From Tenericutes bacterium MO-XQ (GTDB taxonomy: Bacteria; Bacillota_I; Bacilli_A; Acholeplasmatales; Acholeplasmataceae): a stretch of 64,000 nt of DNA. Where the stretch lies: positions 1,488,001-1,552,000 of the forward strand of contig CP017948.1 of assembly GCA_002838185.1 (NCBI GenBank). Direction: 5' to 3'. The position numbers were made by a program, and so were the translations under genes. Below are positions 34,632 through 43,304 of the stretch, piece by piece; within the stretch, counting starts at the first letter, position 1; every line of letters begins with the position of its first letter. The notes beneath the pieces are model-generated. The model saw only the letters and a program-made list of their open reading frames with translations, searched no databases and had not been told where the DNA came from.

Positions 34632-34705
34632 TGCAGATAGGGATATTCCCCTTTATGTTGCATAAAATTGCAGATAGGGAAATATTCCTTTCTGTTGCAT
34701 AAAAT
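34632..34705. repeat. Two 37-bp tandem repeats
   Basis: Units TGCAGATAGGGATATTCC...GTTGCATAAAAT at 34632-34668 and 34669-34705, differing at a handful of positions, directly after the primase/helicase gene. They share the GATAGGG motif with the adjacent hairpin. Iteron-like. Confidence 0.6.
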
Positions 34706-34710
34706 TGCAA

Positions 34711-36699
34711 TTACTTTTGTAGCTTCATAACATTACCTTTTGAACAGACATATTCATCTTTAAAATCACTTAATCTTTGCCTAATTGTTCTTTCGGATAA
34801 ATCCAAGTAACTCATTAAGTCTTCTATAGTGCAACTGCCTGTTCCTGCGGATTCAATATCAAATGCCGTATCAAATTCTTCTTTTCTAGATTCAGGTGTT
34901 TGTTTTCGTTTTCCGCTTTTTTCTAGATTCCCCTTCGGGTCTCCACTAGCATATATCTTTTGAAGAACACCCGTATCATCCACTCTGTGTAGCGGATATT
35001 CAAACCAAAAGTTCACTGGTTTGAAATTAGGAAACTCACGTAAACTGCTCTCTAGTCTCCACGCTGTGGCATTTGGGTTGTCAGCATTTTGCAACATAAA
35101 GTCTTCATCTGTTTCAAGTTGGATCATATCTAGTTGTGCATCCGGATCCCTTGCAAACACACCAGAACCAGAAGCTCTATCCATAGCTCTTTTATAACCT
35201 TGAGCACCTTTTGAATGATGATGACTGTAAATTGCAGTGACTCCGGTTTGCTTGCATATCTTGTCAAATTGATTACTAAATTTACCCATCTCTGAAGCAT
35301 TGTTTTCATCACCAGTAATCACTTTATAAATTGGATCGATAATAACTGCATCGAATCCTTGATCCTTGATTTTCCTAACGATTATAGGTACAAGTTTATC
35401 CAGTGGCATTGCTTCACCTCTTAAGTTCCAGATAGCAATATCATGATTGTGTTTAGGTTTGAGTTTCATCGCCTTATATATTTGAACAAAACGATTAATA
35501 AAGCTTGGTCTATCAATTTCTAAGTTTATATACATAACTTTCGATTTCCTACATTGAAACCCGAGCCACTTTATCCCTTCTGACAAAGCAACCGCTAACT
35601 CCATTAGTAAAAAACTCTTCCCAGCTTTAGATGAACCTGAGATAAGCATTTTATGACCAACCCGAACAACTCCTTCTACTAGTTCGTCTGGTACATTAGG
35701 TGACTCTGCAATGGCTTCATCCAGATATTCATAACTTGATAATTCATCATTAACACCTTCAGCAAAATCCATCCATTCGTTCCAGTTTCTTCTTCCAATG
35801 TTCGTATCTACTAATGTTTGAATTACTCCATTTCTAGTTACTCCGGGTAGTCTTGATAATCTTGATGGATTGCGATTCGCAGTATCTACTTTGAAGTCAT
35901 GTTTAGCTAGGAAGCCATACAAGTACTCCACTCGTTTTCGATATTCTTGATAATTTGGTGCATCCACCTTAACGATTGCATGTAAGCTCTTTGAACCACT
36001 ATGAACCAAACAAGCAATCGGTAGTTCTAATCTTCTATATAGTGCATCTTGATCTGGAATAGGCATGTCATCTGATTCAATTAATGCATAGGTAAATCTA
36101 GTAATGTTTTCATTCTTAACACCATATCCATCAACCGGATTAAATCTTATCCATGCACCACATTCGTCCTTCCAATCACCAATAACTGCACCGATATCAT
36201 CTGGATACTTTTTGAGTTCATTGATCAGTTCTTTAGCAGTTCGATCGTAGTAACCTTTACCTGGCTTCCAGTTACCTTCCTTGTCTTGCCACACATCACT
36301 TGTGACATAAGCAACTAACTCATCATCTTTAAATAACATCTCAAGATATTTGATGAGTTGTTCAGAGGGTGTGAGGTCAGTTGTTGGATCATAAATCAGT
36401 CCATCTCCATCGTATTCAATTGTATCGTCCCATTCCATTACTCCTGTATACGGTTCCCATCCTATGTCTTTTGCCATTTTGATAATCGTTCCACCTGATA
36501 TGGGAATAGAGGAACCTTTGAAAGTTCCCCATTTTCTAGCGCATTCACCGTCTTTATAACGGCTGTCATTCTTGCTCCAGTCATCCCATACTGAACAGTC
36601 ATATCCTTCGGCTTTGAGAGCCATGCCTATTTGAATCCATTCTTCATATGTTGTATTTGATGCATCTATTTGTTTTAAAGCTTCTAATATACTGTCCAT
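34711..36699 (-). CDS. Primase-helicase (PriCT_2 + RepA-like AAA)
   Basis: 662 aa. N-terminal PriCT_2-like domain (1-75, YEEWIQIGMALKAEGYD), a primase-polymerase-like middle (to ~320, SRLSRLPGVTRNG), a RecA-type helicase with Walker A ISGSSKAGKSFL (about 365) and HHHSKGAQG, and a C-terminal winged helix (CTIEDLMSYLDLSERTIRQR). It primes and unwinds at the phage origin. Ribosome site AGGAGG. Confidence 0.88.
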   Translation of the reverse strand: MDSILEALKQIDASNTTYEEWIQIGMALKAEGYDCSVWDDWSKNDSRYKDGECARKWGTFKGSSIPISGGTIIKMAKDIGWEPYTGVMEWDDTIEYDGDGLIYDPTTDLTPSEQLIKYLEMLFKDDELVAYVTSDVWQDKEGNWKPGKGYYDRTAKELINELKKYPDDIGAVIGDWKDECGAWIRFNPVDGYGVKNENITRFTYALIESDDMPIPDQDALYRRLELPIACLVHSGSKSLHAIVKVDAPNYQEYRKRVEYLYGFLAKHDFKVDTANRNPSRLSRLPGVTRNGVIQTLVDTNIGRRNWNEWMDFAEGVNDELSSYEYLDEAIAESPNVPDELVEGVVRVGHKMLISGSSKAGKSFLLMELAVALSEGIKWLGFQCRKSKVMYINLEIDRPSFINRFVQIYKAMKLKPKHNHDIAIWNLRGEAMPLDKLVPIIVRKIKDQGFDAVIIDPIYKVITGDENNASEMGKFSNQFDKICKQTGVTAIYSHHHSKGAQGYKRAMDRASGSGVFARDPDAQLDMIQLETDEDFMLQNADNPNATAWRLESSLREFPNFKPVNFWFEYPLHRVDDTGVLQKIYASGDPKGNLEKSGKRKQTPESRKEEFDTAFDIESAGTGSCTIEDLMSYLDLSERTIRQRLSDFKDEYVCSKGNVMKLQK

Positions 36700-36709
36700 T
36701 TACGTCCTC

Positions 36710-38287
36710 CTAAGGTCTATATGTTGCAGCATTGACTGTTCTTGGTAACATCCAATGATTATCTGCAATTCGTGTTATCATTTTGCTTGCTGCTTCAAAT
36801 GCCCACATACCGACATGTAAGAATCCGTATCGTTCTAAGAAGCGTATTTGTTTCGGTGTTGCTAATCCTTCGATTTGTCTGTTTTTCAGCTTTTCAATAA
36901 GCATACTTGCCATACCACAACTTGTAACTGCATCAGGGAATATTCCATGTTTTTCTAAGTAGCTAAGTTGTCTTTCAGTGGCTGGTCCCATCTCCCAAAC
37001 AAAGGTAGGTTCATAGCTAGCCAAGTCTTCAGCTGCAATTGAGAATGCATATTGGATTGGATCGACAAGTTTCGATTTTCTCTTTCGCATCGCAGCAAGT
37101 TCTCGCGCTAACGCATCTTCACGTTCTTGAATGGCATCACGTTCTGCTTCTACTTCAGCTTCCAGTAAATCAATGCCACTTTCTTGATCCATCATTTTCT
37201 GATCGATACGTTTCGCTAACTCTTCATCTTTTGAAACAAGTGCAGAAGGTCTACATAAATCATGGCGTTCTGTCATCCATAAGAAATCAAGCAGCAATAA
37301 TTCTTTCTTTCCTGGATGTAGTCTCATACCACGTCCGACCATTTGTTGGTATAAACTTCTAACTTTCGTTGGTCTTAAAACAACAATGGTATCCACTGAC
37401 GGACAATCCCAACCTTCTGTTAACAGCATTGAATTACATAACACATCATATTCTCCTGCTTCAAAGTCAGCTAAGATTTCATCCCTGTCAGGACTATTTC
37501 CATTAACCTCAGCTGCTCTTATTCCATGTAGATTTAACAGTTCACAAAACTTTTTAGATGTCTTCACTAATGGCAAGAATACAACTGTCTTTCTACCTTT
37601 ACAGTAGTTGAGCATTTCAAGTGCGATTTGATTCAAATAAGGTTCTAATGCTGAGCCAACTTCTCCCACTGCATAGTCCCCATTGGATACACCAACACTA
37701 TGGATATCTAACTCAAGCGGAATCATCTGTGCTCTTACTGGTGCAAGGTATCCTTCTTTGATTGCTTGATGTAATGAATATTCATAGGCTTTTGAATCGA
37801 AGTATTTTCCTAGATTCTTTTGATCTGATCTATCTGGTGTAGCAGTCACTCCAAGTACGTTCGCACCTTCAAAATGTGTGAGTATGCGTTGGTATGTATT
37901 ACTCATGGAGTGGTGTGCTTCGTCAACTACTATTGTCTTGAAGTAATCCTTTGCAAAACTAGCGAGTCTTTTATGTTGTGATAATGTTTGAACAGATGCT
38001 ACTGTTACTTGTTCTGATGAGCCAATGGCAGAGGACTCAGCTTTTTCTAAAGCCGAATCCAATCCACTGGTTTCTAATAATTTTTCTGAAGCTTGATCGA
38101 GCAACTCTCCACGATGAGCAAGGATAAGTGCTTTACTACCATCTTTCGTTTCTTCCTCTACTACTTTTGAAAATACGATTGTTTTCCCTGTACCAGTAGG
38201 AAGTACCAATAATGTTTTTTGATGTCCCTGAATCCATTCATTTCTAATTGCCTCAACTGCTTCATTCTGATAAGGTCTAAGTTCCAT
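36710..38287 (-). CDS. DEAD/DEAH-box helicase (SF2)
   Basis: 525 aa: LRPYQNEAVEAI Q-motif region, Walker A VLPTGTGKT, box II VDEAHH, VTATPDR motif III, and QMVGRGMRLHPGK motif VI, then a long charged helix. UvsW/restriction-type helicase used in phage recombination/replication. ATG 38287 is 8 bases from AGGAGG; 38293 is too close. Confidence 0.9.
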   Translation of the reverse strand: MELRPYQNEAVEAIRNEWIQGHQKTLLVLPTGTGKTIVFSKVVEEETKDGSKALILAHRGELLDQASEKLLETSGLDSALEKAESSAIGSSEQVTVASVQTLSQHKRLASFAKDYFKTIVVDEAHHSMSNTYQRILTHFEGANVLGVTATPDRSDQKNLGKYFDSKAYEYSLHQAIKEGYLAPVRAQMIPLELDIHSVGVSNGDYAVGEVGSALEPYLNQIALEMLNYCKGRKTVVFLPLVKTSKKFCELLNLHGIRAAEVNGNSPDRDEILADFEAGEYDVLCNSMLLTEGWDCPSVDTIVVLRPTKVRSLYQQMVGRGMRLHPGKKELLLLDFLWMTERHDLCRPSALVSKDEELAKRIDQKMMDQESGIDLLEAEVEAERDAIQEREDALARELAAMRKRKSKLVDPIQYAFSIAAEDLASYEPTFVWEMGPATERQLSYLEKHGIFPDAVTSCGMASMLIEKLKNRQIEGLATPKQIRFLERYGFLHVGMWAFEAASKMITRIADNHWMLPRTVNAATYRP

Positions 38288-38299
38288 AACCATTACCTC

Positions 38300-38755
38300 C
38301 TAAAAGGGAAGATCGTCAGGAATGAAGAACTCTTCCTTGTAGTCGATAAAGCGATCGATATCATTTGTTGTTTTTTCATCACCATAAGAGTTGATGTACT
38401 TACGAGGTTTAAAATGTGCACGGCCTTTGGAACCAACAACTTTATTCCAGTCCATCGTTAATTTCTCACCATGTTTTTTCTGTCCGATACATCTAAAGAA
38501 TGATGAAATACGCCATTCGATAGTACGATATAACAACAGATCAAACTTCACTACTGCACGTCCTTCTTCTGACTCTACTTGAACGGTAATTGTCGCTTTG
38601 TTACATGCAGGAACTTTCGGTCCTCCAGGAAATCTACCTCGTTCAAAGTGAGTAACTGTAAAGTTGTAATCACCTTCTGGTAATATGACTAACTCCTGTC
38701 CGTCTTCTTCGATGGAATCATTCCAATCCATCAACATGTTTTTATTTTCTTCCAT
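38300..38755 (-). CDS. DUF669 family phage protein
   Basis: 151 aa. EGDYNFTVTHFERGRFPGG..P and GRAHFKPRKYINSYGDEKTTNDI are the DUF669 blocks. The family sits between helicase and recombination genes and is believed to bind single-stranded DNA. Confidence 0.85.
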   Translation of the reverse strand: MEENKNMLMDWNDSIEEDGQELVILPEGDYNFTVTHFERGRFPGGPKVPACNKATITVQVESEEGRAVVKFDLLLYRTIEWRISSFFRCIGQKKHGEKLTMDWNKVVGSKGRAHFKPRKYINSYGDEKTTNDIDRFIDYKEEFFIPDDLPF

Positions 38756-38757
38756 GA

Positions 38758-39726
38758 TTATTGTTCTCCTTTTTCATTTTTAATAGTTTCTACAATCTTC
38801 TTCCAATTCGGGATAATCCAACGTGTAATGAAATCATCTGAATAATCACTGATTGGAGTTTCTAATTCATAGTGACCTTTTGCAGCTACTACTTTTTGTA
38901 ACTGTTCTTCTGTAATGTCATCTTCTTCTAGTTTCTTTTTAAGCTGTTCTACAAATGCTAAGGTTGTTACGTCTTTTGAGTCATAGTCCATCACTTGTTC
39001 AGCTGGCACATCATACGTTTCAAATAGGTGCGCGATTGCTTTGAAATCAAGTTCTAGTTCCTCTGGTAAATCAAATCGGTTCTTTGCATCGTAAGTTGGA
39101 TTGTGTGTGGTATATAAAACACGTTTTCCACCTTGTGCTTTTTTCTTATTGGTATCGGTTGTAACGACATAAATCTTATAATTCACAAAGAATAATGCGT
39201 CACTCCACTCTTTGATTAATGGTGCTACTTGTCTTGACAGTTTCATCTCATATCGATCGAATGATCCTTGTTCTTCTGGAAGTTCAAATTTACGTGGTTT
39301 GGCATGCGCTGTAATAACGACATTGATACCCACTTCAATTAACTGGTCAAGCAGTGATAACAGCCTTGCATATTCATCAACTAAATAGACATAGCCTTTT
39401 CCATAACCGAAGTCTTCTATATTGTTTTTGCGATACTTTTCACATACAGCATTGGTGCATAACGTTTCAGACCAGTCAGCTGTATCAAGTACGACTGTCT
39501 TACAAATATGTGGATTCGCATGGATCTCTTTTACAATTGCGATGAGTTCATTCCACGATTTGTTACATTTGATTCTTCTAACATCTAAATTGCTTGTTCC
39601 GCCCTCCGTATCAATGAATAGCGGATCTGGAAATTGACTAGCAAATGTAGACTTTCCGATTCCTTCTGGTCCGTATATGACAATTTTCTTAGGACGTTGT
39701 TCTTTTCCTTCGATAATATTCAACAT
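38758..39726 (-). CDS. RecA-like ATPase (Sak4-type)
   Basis: 322 aa. Walker A IYGPEGIGKSTFA, Walker B TVVLDTADW, and VVITAHAKPRKF. Matches phage AAA_24/Sak4-like single-strand annealing ATPases, which work with a nearby SSB-like protein (here DUF669). ATG 39726 with AAAGGAG 9 bases upstream was chosen over TTG 39747. Confidence 0.85.
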   Translation of the reverse strand: MLNIIEGKEQRPKKIVIYGPEGIGKSTFASQFPDPLFIDTEGGTSNLDVRRIKCNKSWNELIAIVKEIHANPHICKTVVLDTADWSETLCTNAVCEKYRKNNIEDFGYGKGYVYLVDEYARLLSLLDQLIEVGINVVITAHAKPRKFELPEEQGSFDRYEMKLSRQVAPLIKEWSDALFFVNYKIYVVTTDTNKKKAQGGKRVLYTTHNPTYDAKNRFDLPEELELDFKAIAHLFETYDVPAEQVMDYDSKDVTTLAFVEQLKKKLEEDDITEEQLQKVVAAKGHYELETPISDYSDDFITRWIIPNWKKIVETIKNEKGEQ

Positions 39727-39727
39727 T

Positions 39728-40909
39728 TTATTTTTCTCCTTTTTCAATTGTTGTTACCTCTTCACGAGGATCTGTGTTTGGTACTAGAATCATTGAACCC
39801 GTTTGCATAGTGATATATGGTCCGATAATGCTAGTCACTTTGTCTTTACCGATTCGTTTGGTCAGTTCGGTTATTCCTGCGACTTTTTGTGCTGTGTATG
39901 GATTAATTCCTACTTCTTCACAAGCCTTAATCAATCCTGGTTCATCTGTGATCTTTCTTGAAACTCGAGCGTGAACTAGCTTATAATCCGGCCACTTATA
40001 TCCACGTTTCGCTTTCTTTAATGCGTAAGATTTGATGTCTTCAGCAAACTGAATCATTTCATCAAGTTTTGGTAGTAACGTTTCAATGTCACTATCTGTA
40101 AGCTGGGTGATAGGTTTATTGGAATTATTGAATGTTTCCGTCATTGCATTTGCTCTAGCTGCACATGTTTCTCTACCGGAACAATAGCGACAATGTTTAC
40201 CTGGATTTCCATGTGGTGTTTCAACTCTTGTACTCATAACTGCTGGAACTAAAACGTCTGACTCAAACTTCAATAACTCATCAATCGACATCTCGTAATC
40301 ATTTGTGTTGTTGATGACGGGTTGATAGATTACAAGTCTTATGTTTTTCACCGAATATAGATTTTTGTATGCCTTGTAAAAGTAAAGAGCATAAATCGCA
40401 AGTTGTGTATTGAATGTTCCAGCTTCATGGTCAAATGCATACACCGGTGATCGTCCTGTTTTTAAATCAATAACTGTAAGAGTTCCACCATCTACACCGG
40501 AGATAATGCCACAGTCTAACGTTCCCCTTGCATCTTCATCAAAATCCATACCCAGCAATTGTTCGATAACGACAAAGGGTTCTGTTTCAGATCGCTTTTT
40601 CTCATATTCAATGGTGTTAATAATGTAATCTGCATATCCATCCGCAATATCCTGCATCTCGTCTGAATACATATCCAGTTCTTTGATAAGTTCATCGATT
40701 GGTTTCACTTCACTGTCATAATCAACTAGACCTAATGACTTACTAACAAGTGCTGCACCTAGCTCATGACATTGCGTACCGAACTCAGCTTGTGGACTTG
40801 TTTCTTGGTTTGTGCCATCATTGAATACAGTGCTTAATGGACAATTTAACCAGATACTGCTTTTACTCGGACTATACTTTCTACTGTGAACTGTTGGACT
40901 TCTTGACAT
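39728..40909 (-). CDS. DUF2800 PD-(D/E)XK nuclease
   Basis: 393 aa. RGTLDCGIISGVDGGTLTVIDLKTGRS supplies the D...DxK nuclease core and Q in NTQLAIYAL; CRYCSGRETCAARA gives an iron-sulfur-like Cys cluster of the Cas4/AddB type. Exonuclease partner of the annealing ATPase. ATG 40909 preferred over GTG 40918, which overlaps the ribosome site. Confidence 0.88.
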   Translation of the reverse strand: MSRSPTVHSRKYSPSKSSIWLNCPLSTVFNDGTNQETSPQAEFGTQCHELGAALVSKSLGLVDYDSEVKPIDELIKELDMYSDEMQDIADGYADYIINTIEYEKKRSETEPFVVIEQLLGMDFDEDARGTLDCGIISGVDGGTLTVIDLKTGRSPVYAFDHEAGTFNTQLAIYALYFYKAYKNLYSVKNIRLVIYQPVINNTNDYEMSIDELLKFESDVLVPAVMSTRVETPHGNPGKHCRYCSGRETCAARANAMTETFNNSNKPITQLTDSDIETLLPKLDEMIQFAEDIKSYALKKAKRGYKWPDYKLVHARVSRKITDEPGLIKACEEVGINPYTAQKVAGITELTKRIGKDKVTSIIGPYITMQTGSMILVPNTDPREEVTTIEKGEK

Positions 40910-41108
40910 TTTTTTCACCTACCTCTTCATAAATTTCAATGCCTGTTACCGAGTCACTTGGTGCAATGATCAAGACTCGTTTTTTCTTACCAAATAACTT
41001 ATTGAATAGTTTCTTTGGAATTGTCTCATCCATTGTCTCGATGATGTTGGTATTCCTACTCCTTTTGTCCGCTAAGTTAATGCGAACCCTATGCTTTTTG
41101 TCTTGCAT
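40881..41108 (-). CDS. Small basic phage protein
   Basis: 75 aa, rich in Lys/Arg, with KKLFNKLFGKKKRVLIIAPSD. No family recognised. Overlaps the DUF2800 gene by 29 bp, ribosome site AGAGG; part of the early operon. Confidence 0.6.
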   Translation of the reverse strand: MQDKKHRVRINLADKRSRNTNIIETMDETIPKKLFNKLFGKKKRVLIIAPSDSVTGIEIYEEVGEKNVKKSNSSQ

Positions 41109-41163
41109 ATTTTTCCTCTTTTCTAGAAGTGCCTTTTTGCCTTCTAAATCTTAGTCCGCATTT

Positions 41164-41796
41164 TTATCTCAAAAGTTCGGGTTGGTTAGAAAAATGTTCA
41201 ATTATTTTTTTCTCAAGTGTTTTTACACGTTCTGATACTGTGCTTTTTGATATACCTAATATCGAGCAAACATCTGATTGCTTTAGTTCTTGAATATAGA
41301 TAAGGTCAAACATCTCTTTCATGGTGGTTGGTAAAGTAGCAACATACTCCTTGATGATCTCGAGTTTTTCATGATTATCGTTAGAATTGATTTGCTCTGA
41401 GTAAATAGAAGCTTGATACAACAGGCTGCTTTTATCGTCTTGTGACTTTTCATCACCATTAAATGCATCAAGATTCATGATTCTTGGTGGTTTGTCATAT
41501 GGATTCAATTCACCAGGATGTTCTTTAGCCCACTTCTTTTTATTTGCTATGCGTGTTTGTCGCTCTATGTTGGTTTCACAATTGATGTATTTAAGGTTTG
41601 ATCTTACTTCAGCATCATCTTGTCTATGAAGTTCGGTAATTGTGATTTCAGTGATAGACTCATCAACTTGAATGGATCTCATACCAGAAGCAGAAATAGT
41701 TGTTGATTTTCCTGGTTCAAGGATGACCTTATCTCCGTTAGCAAAAAAATAGGTGTATGTCGTTCTTTTAGATGTTGGTGTCTTACGTAATTTCAT
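41164..41796 (-). CDS. Sigma-70 region 4-like early regulator
   Basis: 210 aa. C-terminal MFDLIYIQELKQSDVCSILGISKSTVSERVKTLEKK is a sigma region 4-type HTH; the N-terminal RTTYTYFFANGDKVILEPG matches regulators common in clostridial phages. First gene of the early operon. Real start is ATG 41796; the frame is open further but that stretch is a structured leader. The ribosome site GGAGG is paired in a hairpin, so translation is probably controlled. Confidence 0.85.
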   Translation of the reverse strand: MKLRKTPTSKRTTYTYFFANGDKVILEPGKSTTISASGMRSIQVDESITEITITELHRQDDAEVRSNLKYINCETNIERQTRIANKKKWAKEHPGELNPYDKPPRIMNLDAFNGDEKSQDDKSSLLYQASIYSEQINSNDNHEKLEIIKEYVATLPTTMKEMFDLIYIQELKQSDVCSILGISKSTVSERVKTLEKKIIEHFSNQPELLR

Positions 41797-41805
41797 AAAA
41801 AAATA

Positions 41806-41838
41806 CCTCCAAATCAGATTATTATTCTGAAATGGAGG
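41806..41838 (-). promoter_or_regulatory. Hairpin sequestering the ribosome site
   Basis: On the minus strand CCTCCA..CAGA pairs with TCTG..TGGAGG around a 7-base loop (6 + 5 bp, two T-T mismatches). The second arm holds the GGAGG ribosome site for 41796. Confidence 0.65.
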
Positions 41839-41995
41839 CACTCTTCTCGTAATATGAAGGCAGTTCAAAGGCGTCGACAAAGAGAATGGAAATACATCCA
41901 TTTCAATTTGCAGACCTATCCTCGTAATAGATTGAACTGCATTGTTTAATTGTTTTTGTGTTTTTACGAACGCCCAGCCTAGAATAGGGCAAACA
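41830..41995 (-). ncRNA. Candidate structured 5' leader RNA
   Basis: Upstream of the SD hairpin the minus-strand leader has a 9-bp long-range stem GCAGTTCAA/TTGAACTGC, an internal AATGGA/TCCATT hairpin, a GCCC/GGGC hairpin near 41985 and the motif ATTACGAG twice, once before each gene-proximal stem. It resembles a cis-regulatory RNA; no known class recognised. Confidence 0.4.
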
Positions 41996-42047
41996 CGGTG
42001 AAACAAAACTTTAAGTATGCGTTTGCGAACTTTTAGTTTGAAGTAAA

Positions 42048-42077
42048 TTGTTTTTTGATAGCAACAAGTGGTATAAT
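42048..42077 (+). promoter_or_regulatory. Promoter of ABC-three-component operon
   Basis: TTGTTT (42048-42053), 18-bp spacer, TATAAT (42072-42077), about 115 bp before the first gene, in the region divergent from the phage early operon. Confidence 0.55.
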
Positions 42078-42193
42078 TGTTTTAAGTGAGCAGTTTCTTA
42101 TTGCATAAACTATTTACACGATTTATTTTACCCTCTTTGAAGCGATAAGTATTGGGCACACTTTGGACACCATTTTTTGAGGAGGAGATTAAA

Positions 42194-43078
42194 ATGGAGA
42201 CATTGTGCTTTGCAACTTTTGTGGATATCCTTAGACCGTGTTTACAGGAACCTAATACACAAGAAAATGTGGTTGAACTACTAATTCAACCTATTATTGA
42301 TTGCGATAATATTCGTAATAATAATGGAGATTCTTTGGTTCTTGGTAGTTCAATTATTAGCAAATGGATGACAAGAACTAGAAACATAAATAGACCAATA
42401 ATATCTGCATTAAACAAAGAAAAAGTTTTGAACACTATTAAAGACAATTTTAAAAATTCAGTTTTTCCAATTTTTGAAGTTGGTAAAGAGGATGAGTTTT
42501 TTGATAAGATAAATTCATTAATTAATCATGACTCAACAATAACTACTACTAAAAGAGACAAATATACAAATACAGCAAAACCTAAAATCGATAGAATCAC
42601 GGACATCTTTATTCATGCACTCCAAGCTGAAAACAAAACTGAAGATAGAGGTTGGCTGACAAATCTATATCGGGGAACCATTGAAGATGAAGTAAAAACT
42701 GTCTTAAATAAACTTGCTCAAGACAAACGAGCAGACATAAAAAAAGAACTCAAATACACTCCTACTTCGTTCAAAAAGAAGATTGAAGAGGATAATCATG
42801 AGTTGATTGATAAAGTGGAATATAATATAATTTACTACTATGTAATTCGCGACTATTTTGCCGAACTTGAGGGTGGAAATGATGCCACTTTTGAAAAGAT
42901 AGCTAAACGTTTTAGAAAACACTACGAAAAATTATATAAGGCTGGTTTATCACAAGATAATATCCATGATGAGCTAACTGATATGTTGGCCACCAAATCT
43001 GGTGCAACAAGAACTACATGTGAAAAAGTTGTAGCTTTCTTTATTCAGGATTGTGAGGTGTATGATGAAATTACCTAA
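42194..43078 (+). CDS. First component of ABC-three-component-like system
   Basis: 294 aa, mostly helical, no signal peptide or catalytic motif recognised. ATG 42194 has GGAGGAG 7 bases upstream; the longer frame from 42152 has no ribosome site. It overlaps a small second gene that overlaps a DUF2326 ATPase gene, the order seen in ABC-3C conflict systems, where this slot is held by the component that carries or recruits an effector. The function is inferred from context only. Confidence 0.6.
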   Translation: METLCFATFVDILRPCLQEPNTQENVVELLIQPIIDCDNIRNNNGDSLVLGSSIISKWMTRTRNINRPIISALNKEKVLNTIKDNFKNSVFPIFEVGKEDEFFDKINSLINHDSTITTTKRDKYTNTAKPKIDRITDIFIHALQAENKTEDRGWLTNLYRGTIEDEVKTVLNKLAQDKRADIKKELKYTPTSFKKKIEEDNHELIDKVEYNIIYYYVIRDYFAELEGGNDATFEKIAKRFRKHYEKLYKAGLSQDNIHDELTDMLATKSGATRTTCEKVVAFFIQDCEVYDEIT

Positions 43079-43304
43079 TAAAATTATCAAATATGAAGAT
43101 AGTATATTAATAAAATTACCTATTGTCCTTAAAGTATTACAAAACGGTAATAAGTCTATTCTTGAAACATATAAAGAAGTAAAAAATCAAGTTAATAACA
43201 TTGCTGAGTTCACTGAAATATTGTGCTGTCTATATGCACTTAACAAAATTGAATTAGACAATGAATCGGGAGGGTTGCGTTATGCTGAAGGAAATATGGA
43301 GTAA
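43062..43304 (+). CDS. ABC-3C middle component
   Basis: 80 aa, winged-helix-like small protein (PNKIIKYEDSILIKLPIVLKVLQNG..NIAEFTEILCCLYALNKIELD), matching the short middle components of ABC-three-component systems. ATG 43062 (or the adjacent ATG 43065) was chosen; it overlaps both neighbours by 17 and 23 bp, so the three proteins are made together. Confidence 0.65.
   Translation: MMKLPNKIIKYEDSILIKLPIVLKVLQNGNKSILETYKEVKNQVNNIAEFTEILCCLYALNKIELDNESGGLRYAEGNME

Larger units (their letters stand above)
11760..42000 (-). mobile_element. Tailed (HK97-capsid) prophage
   Basis: About 30 kb of tightly packed minus-strand genes in standard phage order: early regulator, recombination, replication, packaging, head, tail, fibres, holin-like proteins. 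All expected structural genes appear intact. The only obvious recombinases in the window are at 1-2847, separated by other accessory genes, and exact attL/attR cannot be placed. No CI-like repressor adjacent to the early operon was identified. Confidence 0.85.

Noticed and set aside
34632..34705. Two 37-bp repeats as a short CRISPR array
   Set aside because: The units are directly adjacent with no spacers, and no cas genes exist in the window.
41797..42006. N-terminal extension of the early sigma-like regulator
   Set aside because: The frame is open by chance; the stretch forms RNA stems and the GGAGG site supports ATG at 41796.
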